Below are positions 9,066 through 19,033 of a DNA stretch of 34,421 nt, in pieces; positions within the stretch are counted from its first letter, which is position 1; the number at the start of each line of letters is the position of its first letter. This DNA comes from Nitrospira sp. (lineage in GTDB: Bacteria; Nitrospirota; Nitrospiria; Nitrospirales; Nitrospiraceae): NCBI GenBank assembly GCA_020853775.1, contig JADYYH010000033.1, forward strand, positions 1 to 34,421, read 5' to 3'. A model generated the notes under the pieces. The model had not been told where the DNA came from. It saw only the letters and a list, made by a program, of their open reading frames with translations, and made no database searches. Position numbers and translations under genes: made by a program.

Positions 9066-9689
9066 CTAGAACGCGGAGACTGCTTCGGACGTGGCTGCAC
9101 TCGCCGCCTTTTCAGCAGGCTTGAGCAATTGCGTGAGGACTTTGAGATTATCCAATCGCGTCCAGTCCCTGGGGCCGATCACTTTTTCGCGCAGCACACC
9201 TTGTTGGTCAATGATATACGTTTCGGGAACCCCCATCAATTTGTAGCGCTTATCCGTTTGCCCCCAGGAATCGACCAGGACAGGAAAGGTGAGGTTCAGG
9301 CCTTTGACGAAGGGCGGAATTTCTTTCTTCGTCGTGACCCGGTCGATGCTGACCGCCAGAATCACGAGTCCGTCCTTCTCAAAGTTTTTATACAACACTT
9401 CCATGGAAGGCATTTCTTCCCGGCAGGGTTTGCACCAGGTGGCCCAAAAATTCAAAAAGACCACTTTCCCCCGGTAGTCGGATAGTTTCAGCTGCTTGTC
9501 GTTTAAGTCGGGCAGTTGAAAATCCGGCGCCTCTTTGCCGACAACCAGCGGCTCATACTTTGAGCTTTGCAGCCATACGACGAGAAACATCACGCCAAGA
9601 ATAGCCGCGGCCGCAAGCACCACGACCGTTCGAGAAGGTCCCGTTCGTGCTGCAGGGCCGACTGAACTCTGATTCACGGTATCACTCAT
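9066..9689 (-). CDS. TlpA/ResA-like membrane-anchored thioredoxin (paralogue 2)
   Basis: Second thioredoxin-like protein, 207 residues, with TM anchor about 21-40 and active site C86/C89 in FWATWCKPCREEMPSM. The two residues between the cysteines (KP) differ from the neighbour's GP, so the paralogues probably differ in redox potential or client. The start is 3 bases after the ccsB stop, indicating translational coupling. In family terms it acts in the periplasm on haem-binding CXXCH cysteines or on copper-centre maturation (Sco-like role). Which of the two does what cannot be read here. Confidence 0.92.
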   Translation of the reverse strand: MSDTVNQSSVGPAARTGPSRTVVVLAAAAILGVMFLVVWLQSSKYEPLVVGKEAPDFQLPDLNDKQLKLSDYRGKVVFLNFWATWCKPCREEMPSMEVLYKNFEKDGLVILAVSIDRVTTKKEIPPFVKGLNLTFPVLVDSWGQTDKRYKLMGVPETYIIDQQGVLREKVIGPRDWTRLDNLKVLTQLLKPAEKAASAATSEAVSAF

Positions 9690-9692
9690 GGC

Positions 9693-10607
9693 TTAGGCGT
9701 ACGCATGCAGCCCAGAGAGCAGAAAGTTCACTCCCCAGAAGCAAAAGACCACCATCAAAAAGCCGAAGATCGCGTAAATGGCCGCCTTGCGCCCTTCCCA
9801 GCCTCGCGTCATCCTGGCATGGATATAGGCCCCGTAAATCAACCAGACGATCAACGACCAGGTTTCCTTAGGATCCCAACTCCAATACCCGCCCCAGGCG
9901 TAGTTGGCCCACATGGCTCCGAGAATAATGCCGAAGGCCAGCAGCGGGAATCCCAACATAATGGCCTTGTACCCGAGTTCATCGATCGTTTCGAGGTCCG
10001 GGAAGGCCGCATAAAAACGGGACTGACTGCCCCGATTGACCGCTCTCTCCTTGAAGAGATACATCAGGCCCAATCCGCCGGCCATGGCAAATGCCGCATA
10101 ACTCGTGAGGGTGACGGACACATGGATATAGATCCAATAACTATTGAGGGCGGGCACCAGCGGCTCTGCCGTTTGGTAGCGATAGGGCAGTAGAGAGGCT
10201 GCGCCCATCGCAATAAACCCGATCCCCACCACAAACGCTCCGACCGCTTTGATCCGATAACGAAACTCTAACAACACATAGCCGAGAATGATCGCCCACG
10301 ACACATAGGCCATGGCTTCAAATTGGTTGGACCAGGGGGCAAAGGTCCCAGAGTGCTCCATTCGTTCGAACGCCCGGGTCATCAGGGCCATGGTATTGAG
10401 CACCCATCCGAACACGGTCACCAGGGTCGCGACCTGTCCCAATTGAGTCGCCCATGCGCCATCGCGGTCTTCGAGGTTTTCGATGGGATGACCCGCGGGA
10501 GCCATCTGCATGGCTGGACGCTTTGCGAACAGATATGCGACATAGAGGCCCAGCGCTGCCAGGTAGAGCCAGAAGGTCATATCGAACAGGAACAGTGATC
10601 GCATCAT
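9693..10607 (-). CDS. ccsB: System II cytochrome c biogenesis protein CcsB/ResC (CcsA family)
   Basis: Integral membrane haem-handling protein of 304 residues with about eight TM segments. It carries the tryptophan-rich WWD signature at 238-250 (WGGYWSWDPKETW), which presents haem to apocytochrome. Conserved histidines sit around HSGTFAPWSNQFEAMAY and IYIHVSVT. It works with ResB as the cytochrome c synthetase of System II. The gene lies downstream of resB on the same strand and is followed by tlpA after 3 bases. The overall length is typical of CcsA/ResC proteins. Confidence 0.94.
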   Translation of the reverse strand: MMRSLFLFDMTFWLYLAALGLYVAYLFAKRPAMQMAPAGHPIENLEDRDGAWATQLGQVATLVTVFGWVLNTMALMTRAFERMEHSGTFAPWSNQFEAMAYVSWAIILGYVLLEFRYRIKAVGAFVVGIGFIAMGAASLLPYRYQTAEPLVPALNSYWIYIHVSVTLTSYAAFAMAGGLGLMYLFKERAVNRGSQSRFYAAFPDLETIDELGYKAIMLGFPLLAFGIILGAMWANYAWGGYWSWDPKETWSLIVWLIYGAYIHARMTRGWEGRKAAIYAIFGFLMVVFCFWGVNFLLSGLHAYA

Positions 10608-10679
10608 ACGGGCCTCCGTCTATCGTAGAGACAGCGTCGTCTCGAATCGAAGCATTCCGCAACGGCGCTGAAACGGGCT

Positions 10680-12116
10680 TTAAGCAGAAGTCTTGGCTTG
10701 AATCTTCTCCGTCAATTTCCTGAACTCTTTTTGGAAGTCGATCTGACTTTTGTGCGTGGTTCCACCGAGATGAACAGTCACGCCCGATTCGCCCGGTAGA
10801 ATTTTGGCCCATAGCCGCCGGTGATAGATGAGTGATGACAATGTCATTCCCACCACCAACATCGTACACCCGATCCACACCATCATGATGCCCGGATTTC
10901 TGGCAATCTGCAGACCGGTGAACTTCTTCGGCTGATACCCGATGAATTCAAACTGATAGGCGGAATCCTTGATCTCAAATAGATCGGGGTAATGATAAAA
11001 CACCCAGGGGGTGGATTGCACGGTGCTGCGCTCATCGACCGCCAGACGAATGGCGGGATTGGCATGTTCGGCAGTCTTGGAGAACACTTTCTTTTCGGTG
11101 GAGTTGAACGCAAAGTCGGCCACGAAGTCCGTCATCTTCATTTTCAACGGAAGACCCTCGACTGCCTTCTCCTTGTTCCACTCCAAATCCACCGTCGCCA
11201 CGACCTTATCCGACGCCTTGTCCTTGATATTGATCCGCGCCGCCTCGATTTGGTCCCAGGCATCTCCATAACTGGACTGGTAAAACCAGATGCCTTTGTA
11301 AACCAATGGGTCATTGACCGTGATTGTCTTCGTCATGGTCGGCGCGCCTTGATCGATAACCGTCAATGTGCTGTTGTAGGATTTGACGGAACCATTTTCA
11401 TGGTAATCGATCCAGAATTTGTCGACGCGCAAGTCAAAGTTGCCTCTGGGGATATGATAGGTCTGCCCCTCAAGGCACACGCCGAATTCGGAAAACCCGT
11501 AATAGCTGCCGAGCAGGCCTCCTAATACGATCACGGTCGCACTGAGGTGCGCAACGTGGGCACCGACCCGGCCCATAATCCCTTTGGTGGCATAGACGGT
11601 GACCTCGCCTGGATCACTTTTGGCCAGCACCTTGTAGCCTTTTTCCGCAAACAGCCTGACCAGTGACTCGGCCACTGTTTCTTTCGGCTGACTGAGCGAC
11701 AGGGTGATCTGCTGCTTCATGCCCTGAATGAATGCCAGCGAAACACTCACCTTGTCCTGACGCATGGAGCGCCAGACGCTGGGAAAACGTTTATGGAAAC
11801 AGGTCAGCGAGTTAACGCAGAGCAGACCTAGGAGGCCGGTGAACCACCAGGTGTGATACACGTCCGTAAAGCCCAGGCGAACAAACCAGCGATAGGCTTC
11901 TTCCCCGTATTCCTGGACATACGTTTCGGGTCGCTCGCCTTGCTGGATCACCGTGCCGATGGTCGCCGTCATGGCCAGCACGATAAACAGGAACATCGCC
12001 AGCTTGATGGAGGCGAAAAAGTCCACGACTTCGCGCGAAAACTCTTCCCACCCGAGGCCGGACGTAGAAGGACCGGAGGCACTCATCTCTGATGCTGCGT
12101 CGGGTTTATCGTTCAT
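10680..12116 (-). CDS. resB: System II cytochrome c biogenesis protein ResB
   Basis: ResB/Ccs1-family membrane protein, 478 residues. It has N-terminal TMs (about 35-55 and 90-110), a third near 190-210, a large periplasmic domain, and a last TM near 410-435 (IMMVWIGCTMLVVGMTLSSLIY). It partners CcsB to bring haem and apocytochrome together outside the membrane. It starts the leftward cluster resB-ccsB-tlpA-tlpA-ccdA; a 72-base gap separates it from ccsB. The periplasmic stretch with MTKTITVNDPLVYKGIWFYQSSYG is a family hallmark. Organisms rich in c-type cytochromes, such as nitrite oxidisers, need this pathway. Confidence 0.93.
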   Translation of the reverse strand: MNDKPDAASEMSASGPSTSGLGWEEFSREVVDFFASIKLAMFLFIVLAMTATIGTVIQQGERPETYVQEYGEEAYRWFVRLGFTDVYHTWWFTGLLGLLCVNSLTCFHKRFPSVWRSMRQDKVSVSLAFIQGMKQQITLSLSQPKETVAESLVRLFAEKGYKVLAKSDPGEVTVYATKGIMGRVGAHVAHLSATVIVLGGLLGSYYGFSEFGVCLEGQTYHIPRGNFDLRVDKFWIDYHENGSVKSYNSTLTVIDQGAPTMTKTITVNDPLVYKGIWFYQSSYGDAWDQIEAARINIKDKASDKVVATVDLEWNKEKAVEGLPLKMKMTDFVADFAFNSTEKKVFSKTAEHANPAIRLAVDERSTVQSTPWVFYHYPDLFEIKDSAYQFEFIGYQPKKFTGLQIARNPGIMMVWIGCTMLVVGMTLSSLIYHRRLWAKILPGESGVTVHLGGTTHKSQIDFQKEFRKLTEKIQAKTSA

Positions 12117-12515
12117 GAATCAACACACCTCGCTGCTTCGACCTGGCCGTCATACAGATCCCATCATCATAACGAATGACGAGCTGCGTGTGGGATCCTG
12201 CATCAACGCAGGCCGATACCACGAGGTTGGAAGTGCCGGGGCAGAGCGTTTATGATGAAAAATGTTCCAAATACGCGAAAAGTAAGCTATCTTACAAGTC
12301 GCCTCAAAGGGCTGTCAAGCAAGGCACGGGTCTCACAAAAGATGCCAGGAATTCCGTCACAACGGTAGACAAAAACCACTCGCTCGGCTACTATTGCCGT
12401 AGCGTTTTTGCGGGGTTGTCTTATCAGTGCACGGTCAGCATCTTCCACGCTCGGTCGTTGTGCCGCCGAACTCTAACCGCCGCATCCTCGATTCACTTCA
12501 CTTCCAGGGGGAACA
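12117..12515. other. divergent intergenic region between resB and metK
   Basis: About 400 bases without a convincing gene. It must hold the promoters of leftward resB and rightward metK. The only structure I can point to is the small hairpin with a T-run at 12387-12409. No S-adenosylmethionine riboswitch consensus was recognised. Confidence 0.6.
12387..12409 (+). terminator. small hairpin with T-run in the metK leader
   Basis: GCTAC and GTAGC pair around a 7-base loop and are followed by GTTTTT, about 107 bases before the metK start. It could be a weak terminator or attenuator element, but the 5-bp stem is marginal. Confidence 0.3.
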
Positions 12516-13664
12516 ATGAGACATAACTACCTGTTTACGTCTGAGTCGGTCACCGAAGGACACCCGGACAAAATCGCGGATCAAATTTCTGATGGAATTC
12601 TAGACGCCATCATCGCGCAAGACAAGACATCGCGAGTTGCATGTGAAACTATCCTCACGACCGGTATCGCCTTCGTGGCCGGCGAGATCTCCACCAAAGC
12701 CTATGTGGAGATTCCCGATATCATTCGGGACGTGATCAAGGATGTGGGGTATACAGACGCCTCCTGGGGATTCGACTCCAATACGTGCTCGGTCCTCACC
12801 TCCATTCATCAGCAATCCGGCGATATCGCGATGGGCGTGGATTCCGGCGGCGCCGGTGACCAAGGGCTCATGTTCGGCTATGCCACCAACGAAACGACCG
12901 AACTCATGCCCATGCCGATCGTCCTGGCCCATCGCTTGACCAAACGTCTGGCTGAAGTACGGAAGAAAAAAATCTTGAAGTGGGTTCGCCCCGACGGCAA
13001 ATCCCAAGTCACTGTCGAATATAAGGATGGTAAGCCTTTCCGCATCGATACCATTGTCGTCTCCACCCAACACAGCCCGGATGTGACCAATAAACAGATC
13101 GAGCGAGATCTGATGGAACACGTCATCAAGCCGTCCATGCCAAAAGGACTGTACGATGCCACCAGCGTGAAGCATCATATCAACCCGACCGGTCGATTCG
13201 TCGTCGGCGGCCCCATGGGCGACACGGGTTTGACCGGACGCAAGATTATTGTCGACACCTACGGCGGACACGGCAGCCACGGCGGAGGCGCGTTCTCAGG
13301 CAAGGATCCCTCCAAAGTCGACCGCTCGGCCTCGTACATGGCGCGCTACATTGCGAAGAACATTGTTGCCGCAGGATTGGCCGCAAAATGCGAAGTGCAG
13401 CTGGCCTACGCCATCGGCGTGGCAGATCCTGTCTCCGTCTTGGTCGACACCAAAGACACGGAGAAGGTGGCTCCCGAAAGCCTGGATAAGTTGGTCCGGA
13501 AACATTTCCCCCTAACTCCCCGCGGGATCATTGATCACCTGAAACTGCGTCGTCCTATTTTCAGAAAGACGGCCGCCTACGGGCACTTTGGTCGCAACGA
13601 ACCGGAGTTTACGTGGGAAAAGACCGATAAAGCGAAAGCCTTGCGGAAGGATGCGGGCCTCTAA
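12516..13664 (+). CDS. metK: S-adenosylmethionine synthetase
   Basis: Cytoplasmic enzyme of 382 residues that makes S-adenosylmethionine from methionine and ATP. Signature motifs are complete: GHPDK (15-19) in the ATP site, GAGDQG (112-117) with FGYATNET after it, and the P-loop-like [17 protein letters not shown]. Length and collinearity match bacterial MetK. AGGGGGAA precedes the ATG. It is followed by a strong terminator and then ahcY, which clears the S-adenosylhomocysteine left after methyl transfer. Confidence 0.97.
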   Translation: MRHNYLFTSESVTEGHPDKIADQISDGILDAIIAQDKTSRVACETILTTGIAFVAGEISTKAYVEIPDIIRDVIKDVGYTDASWGFDSNTCSVLTSIHQQSGDIAMGVDSGGAGDQGLMFGYATNETTELMPMPIVLAHRLTKRLAEVRKKKILKWVRPDGKSQVTVEYKDGKPFRIDTIVVSTQHSPDVTNKQIERDLMEHVIKPSMPKGLYDATSVKHHINPTGRFVVGGPMGDTGLTGRKIIVDTYGGHGSHGGGAFSGKDPSKVDRSASYMARYIAKNIVAAGLAAKCEVQLAYAIGVADPVSVLVDTKDTEKVAPESLDKLVRKHFPLTPRGIIDHLKLRRPIFRKTAAYGHFGRNEPEFTWEKTDKAKALRKDAGL

Positions 13665-13681
13665 GGTCCTGTCGCGCGTGA

Positions 13682-15025
<1,344 letters not shown>

Positions 15026-15054
15026 CAGCGACCTCTTCAAGGAGAGTGAAAACG

Positions 15055-15083
15055 AAAAGGCCGCCTATATAGGCGGCCTTTTT
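15055..15083. terminator. bidirectional rho-independent terminator
   Basis: GGCCGCC and GGCGGCC flank TATATA (15059-15078), with AAAA on the left and TTTTT on the right. It therefore ends ahcY on the plus strand and the 15126-16085 gene on the minus strand. Confidence 0.93.
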
Positions 15084-15125
15084 GTTGCTACCATCTGACA
15101 ATCGAAGTTCTGGGGAGAATCCAGT

Positions 15126-16085
15126 TTAGATCGTAATTGTAGCCTCGATTCGTCGTTTGAGTTTCTCACACAAATCTTGTTCATCTCTCCAAACAACGTG
15201 GTTGTACTGTCGCGTGTCAAAATGTGTTTGATTCAATTCGTTTTCTCGGCACGTCCAGATGACCGGGATACCTAGCCCAAGAGCATACCCAGCCTCAAAA
15301 TAAACGCCTCCTCGATGACCCGTGAAGTCAGCCACAAGAAATCTGCTTTTCCTAATTTCCGCAATGATGGCATCGCATATTTTTTCGTTATGCTCTTTTA
15401 AATCCATACGGAGAGACTTATATCCGAGACCATCACAAGCTTTTCTAAAACCATCTTCCCAGGCCTTATCAAGGTTACGGTCGAACCACATAGCAACAAA
15501 CGCTTGCCTGGAATCTTTCCCAGTTACAGTGCGCTCCAACTCTGCAATTCGGTTCAGCCCGCGCGCAGTGAGCACGGTTTCAGTTGTGCCCTGAACCGGA
15601 TCGATTCGTATCCAGCCAGCCTCTTGTAATGCATTCACGATAAATTCGAAAGAATCCTTATGCTCTGCAAAAACCACAGGACAATCCATGCTCGGATCCA
15701 ACCAAATTCTGTCGCCCAACTGTGCTGAAAGTCTGTAAAGGTTCTTCAACGCACGATCAAGCCTCTCGCTAATTGTTCGCGGGAAGCGATCTCTAACAAT
15801 TTCATCTACAGTAGTTACAGGCGTGTCGAATGCCCTATTAGGGGACTGCTGACTCAGGATTCTAATCCTTGAGTCGCCACGCAACGTCCTTTCTCTCAGA
15901 TATGCAGCCACTTTGGCCCTATCCTGTTTGTTGGTAGCAGCGGCTTCTAAATTAGTTGCGGCCTCCTGAGTGATCGAATAGTTTCCGCATCGTGAACAAT
16001 CATACTCCATCACATCGTTAGTCCCAACTTGTCGTCCGTCGCTACACTTCATGCCGCAAATCTTGCAAGTGACTGAGTCGTTCAT
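15126..16085 (-). CDS. zinc-ribbon protein with nucleoside 2-deoxyribosyltransferase-like C-terminal domain
   Basis: A 319-residue protein without a recognised name. The N-terminus is a probable zinc ribbon (C7, C10, C30, C33). The middle holds a region that reads like a winged helix (FEFIVNALQEAGWIRIDP...TARGLNRIAELE, about 140-185). From about 193 to the end lies a domain of the nucleoside deoxyribosyltransferase/TIR-like fold: FVAMWFD opening strand, then VADFTG (D253), then GGVYFEAGYALGLGIPVIWTC, in which E264 is the likely catalytic glutamate. ATG 16085 is favoured because GGAGGT sits 7 bases upstream; an ATG at 16100 overlaps that site. Base composition is visibly more AT-rich than the metK/ahcY and rTCA genes, it is flanked by a dead IS, and it stands alone, all suggesting transfer. 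Defence or nucleotide-stress function is inference. Confidence 0.75.
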   Translation of the reverse strand: MNDSVTCKICGMKCSDGRQVGTNDVMEYDCSRCGNYSITQEAATNLEAAATNKQDRAKVAAYLRERTLRGDSRIRILSQQSPNRAFDTPVTTVDEIVRDRFPRTISERLDRALKNLYRLSAQLGDRIWLDPSMDCPVVFAEHKDSFEFIVNALQEAGWIRIDPVQGTTETVLTARGLNRIAELERTVTGKDSRQAFVAMWFDRNLDKAWEDGFRKACDGLGYKSLRMDLKEHNEKICDAIIAEIRKSRFLVADFTGHRGGVYFEAGYALGLGIPVIWTCRENELNQTHFDTRQYNHVVWRDEQDLCEKLKRRIEATITI

Positions 16086-16126
16086 TTGGCTGACCTCCAT
16101 ATAGCTGCCATGACCATACCGAATAC

Positions 16127-16169
16127 GGCTGTATCAGATAATCGTCCTCTCTTAGAAACTGATACAGCC
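16127..16169. repeat. perfect 11-bp inverted repeat upstream of the deoxyribosyltransferase-like gene
   Basis: GGCTGTATCAG (16127-16137) and CTGATACAGCC (16159-16169) are exact reverse complements separated by 21 bases, starting 42 bases before the minus-strand start at 16085. Position and symmetry fit an operator for a dimeric regulator or a leader hairpin; no T-run follows. Confidence 0.6.
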
Positions 16170-16280
16170 TAAGACATCGATGGATTGTCCACTCGCGTTT
16201 CTGATCATCGAGATGGTGGGGGATTGCTCGACAAATCGCGCCGTGGCAAAGGCACCTTACAATCGTGCAGGACGGCAGAT

Positions 16281-17117
16281 TAGACCCTATCTCAAAATGG
16301 TTGTGTCGCTAGAAAATGTCTCTATAATGCGCCCGCATGTGGCGTCTGCGCGATGACCAATGGGAACAGATTCGGAAGCATTTTCCCGAGGAACGTATCC
16401 CCGAAGGTTGCCCGGGCCGCAAGCCGGTGTCGGCTCGCACCGTGTTAGAAGCGGTCCTGTGGATTCTGAACACGGGCGCACAGTGGCACATGCTGCCGCA
16501 GTGCTACCCCAATTACAAACGGTGCATCGCCGCTTTCAGCAGTGGTGCGGACGTGAGGTGCTACGCGAGATCCTCACCCAGTTGGCGAATACGTTGCGCG
16601 ACGAAGGCGCGATCGACGAGCGCGAGAGCTTCATCAACGCGACGTTTGCGGCGGCGAAGGGCGGGGGCGACGCAGTGGGGCTCACGAAACGCGGCAAAGG
16701 TGTGAAGATCCTGGCAATTGTGGATCGCCATGGGTTGCCGCTCTCGGTCAGCACGCACGCGGCCAATTATCATGAAGTCACGTTGGTGCAGTTGAGTTTC
16801 GACTTCTACATGCTGGAGGCTAAGCCGGAGCATCTCATCGGTGATCGGGCGTAAAAGAGCGATGGACGCGATGCCGACCTCAAGGAGGACCGCGTCAACA
16901 TGATCGCACCGCATCGATCCACGCGGAAACTGAAAACTCAGGACGGCCGCCATCTCCGACGGTATCAACACTGCTGGCTGGTGAAGCGATTCTTTGCATG
17001 GCTCCAATGGAAGCGGCCGCGGCTGGTTCGTTGGGAATATTACGCCACTAACTTCCTGGGTTTTGCGCAACTCGTATCCATGACCATGCTGCTCGAGCAA
17101 TTTTGAGAGAGGTTCTA
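16281..17117 (+). mobile_element. degenerate IS5-family insertion sequence
   Basis: About 837 bases bounded by imperfect terminal inverted repeats. The left end TAGACCCTATCTCAAAAT pairs with the right end near 17100-17117 (17 of 21 positions in the aligned core). It contains one broken transposase reading on the plus strand. Size and TIR style match the small IS5-family (IS427/IS1031-like) elements. A clear target duplication is not visible. Confidence 0.8.
16337..17106 (+). pseudogene. broken IS5-family transposase
   Basis: The transposase is spread over frames. The N-terminal part starts at ATG 16337 (WRLRDDQWEQIRKHFPEER...GAQWHMLP). A frameshift near 16517-16525 moves the homologous reading to the frame containing TVHRRFQQWCGREVLREI. 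An in-frame TAA after HLIGDRA (about 16852) interrupts it, and it resumes as DADLKEDRVNMIAPHRS...YYATNFLGFAQL to 17106. The first catalytic Asp region reads INATFAAAKGG, so the Asp appears replaced by Asn. No slippery A-run is at the shift, so programmed frameshifting is unlikely and the copy is dead. Confidence 0.85.
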
Positions 17118-17398
17118 GCTTGAACCGAGCCAGGCCACCGCTGACCTGTCCGCCGCATCGGTGTACATGCATCGTGGGAAAGCTTAACCGGCACAGACTC
17201 GAGAAATTTTGGCCTTCGCCGGTACCAGGAAGAGAGAGCCCGTTTCTGGCGATCAGGGGATAGGCGGGTAAGAATGACGGCAATTCCCTCCAAAACACTG
17301 CCCACGCCCATAGACGTGACGCTTTTTACTCTTCAGGCTGTGCGCCTCACTGAGCGCCCGTCTTGAGCATTCGGCAGTAGCTGTTGAATCGATCACGC
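17118..17398. other. intergenic stretch between IS remnant and radical SAM gene
   Basis: About 280 bases in which I see no gene, RNA or clear terminator. It contains the 3' side of the leftward radical SAM gene. Confidence 0.5.
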
Positions 17399-19033
17399 CT
17401 AGCGCATATTGACCATCGGTAATTCTCGAGTTCCCTCCGCTTCTTGCTGAATCCGCTGACGCTCCGCTTTCGACTCTTCCAGCACGCTGTGCAATAATTC
17501 ATCACTCAATTGAGTCAGTTGCGCAGCCGCATCCTTCATCTCCGAATGTTCCACCGCGCGCGAAAGGACTTCTGCCTTGGTCGCCCCCTTCTTCTGCCCT
17601 AGGAATGGCTTGATGATGAGATAGGCCACGTCACGGAAAGGCATGTAGCGCAAGAATCTGCGAAGCAGCTTGAAGGTCTGGATCGGGTAACGGGTGAGCT
17701 TGTAAATGAAGAGCTTCTTCAGTCCCTCTTGCCGGACCGAATTGATGGTTGCCCCTGGCAAGCAGGTAGGATCGATCTCGGAACACTTGAAATATTTGTA
17801 CCAATCCTTGGCATCACTTACTAATCCACGTTTGATGTACTCTTGCCAGAGTGGCGTTCCGCGATAGACACACAGTCGATTGAATCCAAACGTATCCAAC
17901 GGAAGCTTCGAGGCAAAGTCGAAGGTTTTTTGCATGTCTTCCACGGTCTCATCAGGGTTCCCGACCGTAAAAAAGCCGTGCACAATTTCAATCCCGGCTT
18001 TCTTGGCATTTCTCACAGCCGTCTCAACTTCGGCCAACGTCTGTTCCTTTTGCAAGCGATCGAGAATTTTCTGGCTTCCGCTTTCGATGCCGAACATCAC
18101 TGTGCGGCAATGGGCCTTCGCCATGGCGGGGAAAAGATGCTGGGCTACGGAGTCAACACGGCCTTCGATACCCCACTGAATAGAAAGCTTGGCCTCAATG
18201 ATGCCGTTGCAGATTGCATCGATACGCTTCGGCTGCAGCAGAAAGTGGTCGTCCACGAAATAGACGGATCCATACCCGTTTGCTTCCAGGTACTTCAGTT
18301 CGTCGACGACGTGCTGCGCGCTACGCGCGCGCCATTTGCCTTCGTTAAAAATCGGGATATCGCAAAACACGCAGGGCCACGGGCAGCCTCGGGACGTCTG
18401 CATGGTTGTGAAGCGCTCCATCGAAAGGACCGCTGGCACATCCAAAGGCATGGATTCGACGAAATCCAGCTCCAAACTTTCTCGATCCGGGAAAGGCCAC
18501 TGGTCCAGGTGGCGTTCCATGGCCCGATTCGGGTTATTGATGACCTTTCCCTCTTTCGCCCATGTCACTCCAGCCACATCCTGAGGGTCATCAATACGGT
18601 CCATCAAATCCAGGAGCAACTGTTCTCCGTCGCCACGGCAGATAAAGTCGACTTCCGGACATTGCAATTTGACCAGCCCCGCGTTCAGGCTGGCAAATAC
18701 GCCGCCGAAGGCCAACTTCACTGTGGCATCAGCACCACGAATCTGGCGCGCAAGGATTTTGGCGTAAGGATAGCTCGTCGTGCTGAGGAAGCTCATGCCG
18801 ACCAAGGCCGGCTTTCGGCGTTTGATCTCTTCAATGATCAATTCGTTCGGCGTCTCCGGGTGCGCCTGGTCGAACATCACACATTCGTGACCCGCCCGCT
18901 TAAGGACGGATGAAAGAGACATGATGCCGATCGGCGGAAATCCCATGACCCGAATGCGGCCATTCTTCGCTCGCGTCTTAGCCGGAAGCGCGTAAAACTG
19001 GGGATCACGCACATGTATGAGAAACACGAGCAT
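17399..19033 (-). CDS. B12-binding-domain radical SAM protein
   Basis: A 544-residue enzyme with an N-terminal cobalamin-binding-like Rossmann domain (about 1-160) and a radical SAM core whose [4Fe-4S] cysteines are C217, C221 and C224 (SRGCPWPCVFCD). The core continues with YFVDDHFLLQ and MFGIESGSQKILDRL. The C-terminal 120 residues are helical and basic. The usual cobalamin DXHXXG motif is not obvious: the equivalent place reads FDQAHPET (54-61), so B12 may bind base-on or not at all. Relatives act on lipids, hopanoids, bacteriochlorophyll or RNA; the substrate cannot be told. GAAAGGA precedes the ATG. It stands alone, 283 bases after sucD. Confidence 0.88.
   Translation of the reverse strand: MLVFLIHVRDPQFYALPAKTRAKNGRIRVMGFPPIGIMSLSSVLKRAGHECVMFDQAHPETPNELIIEEIKRRKPALVGMSFLSTTSYPYAKILARQIRGADATVKLAFGGVFASLNAGLVKLQCPEVDFICRGDGEQLLLDLMDRIDDPQDVAGVTWAKEGKVINNPNRAMERHLDQWPFPDRESLELDFVESMPLDVPAVLSMERFTTMQTSRGCPWPCVFCDIPIFNEGKWRARSAQHVVDELKYLEANGYGSVYFVDDHFLLQPKRIDAICNGIIEAKLSIQWGIEGRVDSVAQHLFPAMAKAHCRTVMFGIESGSQKILDRLQKEQTLAEVETAVRNAKKAGIEIVHGFFTVGNPDETVEDMQKTFDFASKLPLDTFGFNRLCVYRGTPLWQEYIKRGLVSDAKDWYKYFKCSEIDPTCLPGATINSVRQEGLKKLFIYKLTRYPIQTFKLLRRFLRYMPFRDVAYLIIKPFLGQKKGATKAEVLSRAVEHSEMKDAAAQLTQLSDELLHSVLEESKAERQRIQQEAEGTRELPMVNMR

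Noticed and set aside
10620-10660. hairpin GAGAC...GTCTC between resB and ccsB as terminator
   Set aside because: Only a 5-bp stem and no T-run.
12250-12515. possible S-adenosylmethionine riboswitch before metK
   Set aside because: No recognisable SAM riboswitch core; only a weak hairpin is visible.
16510-16530. programmed ribosomal frameshift in the IS5 transposase
   Set aside because: No slippery A-run at the shift, plus a downstream in-frame stop and a changed catalytic residue indicate decay.
16561-17298. 245-codon minus-strand open frame across the IS5 remnant
   Set aside because: The plus strand reads as degenerate IS5 transposase over this stretch; the minus frame shows no family resemblance and crosses the IS end.
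17843-18913. 356-codon open frame on the plus strand opposite the radical SAM gene
   Set aside because: Antisense to a gene with intact radical SAM motifs; no domain or credible start.
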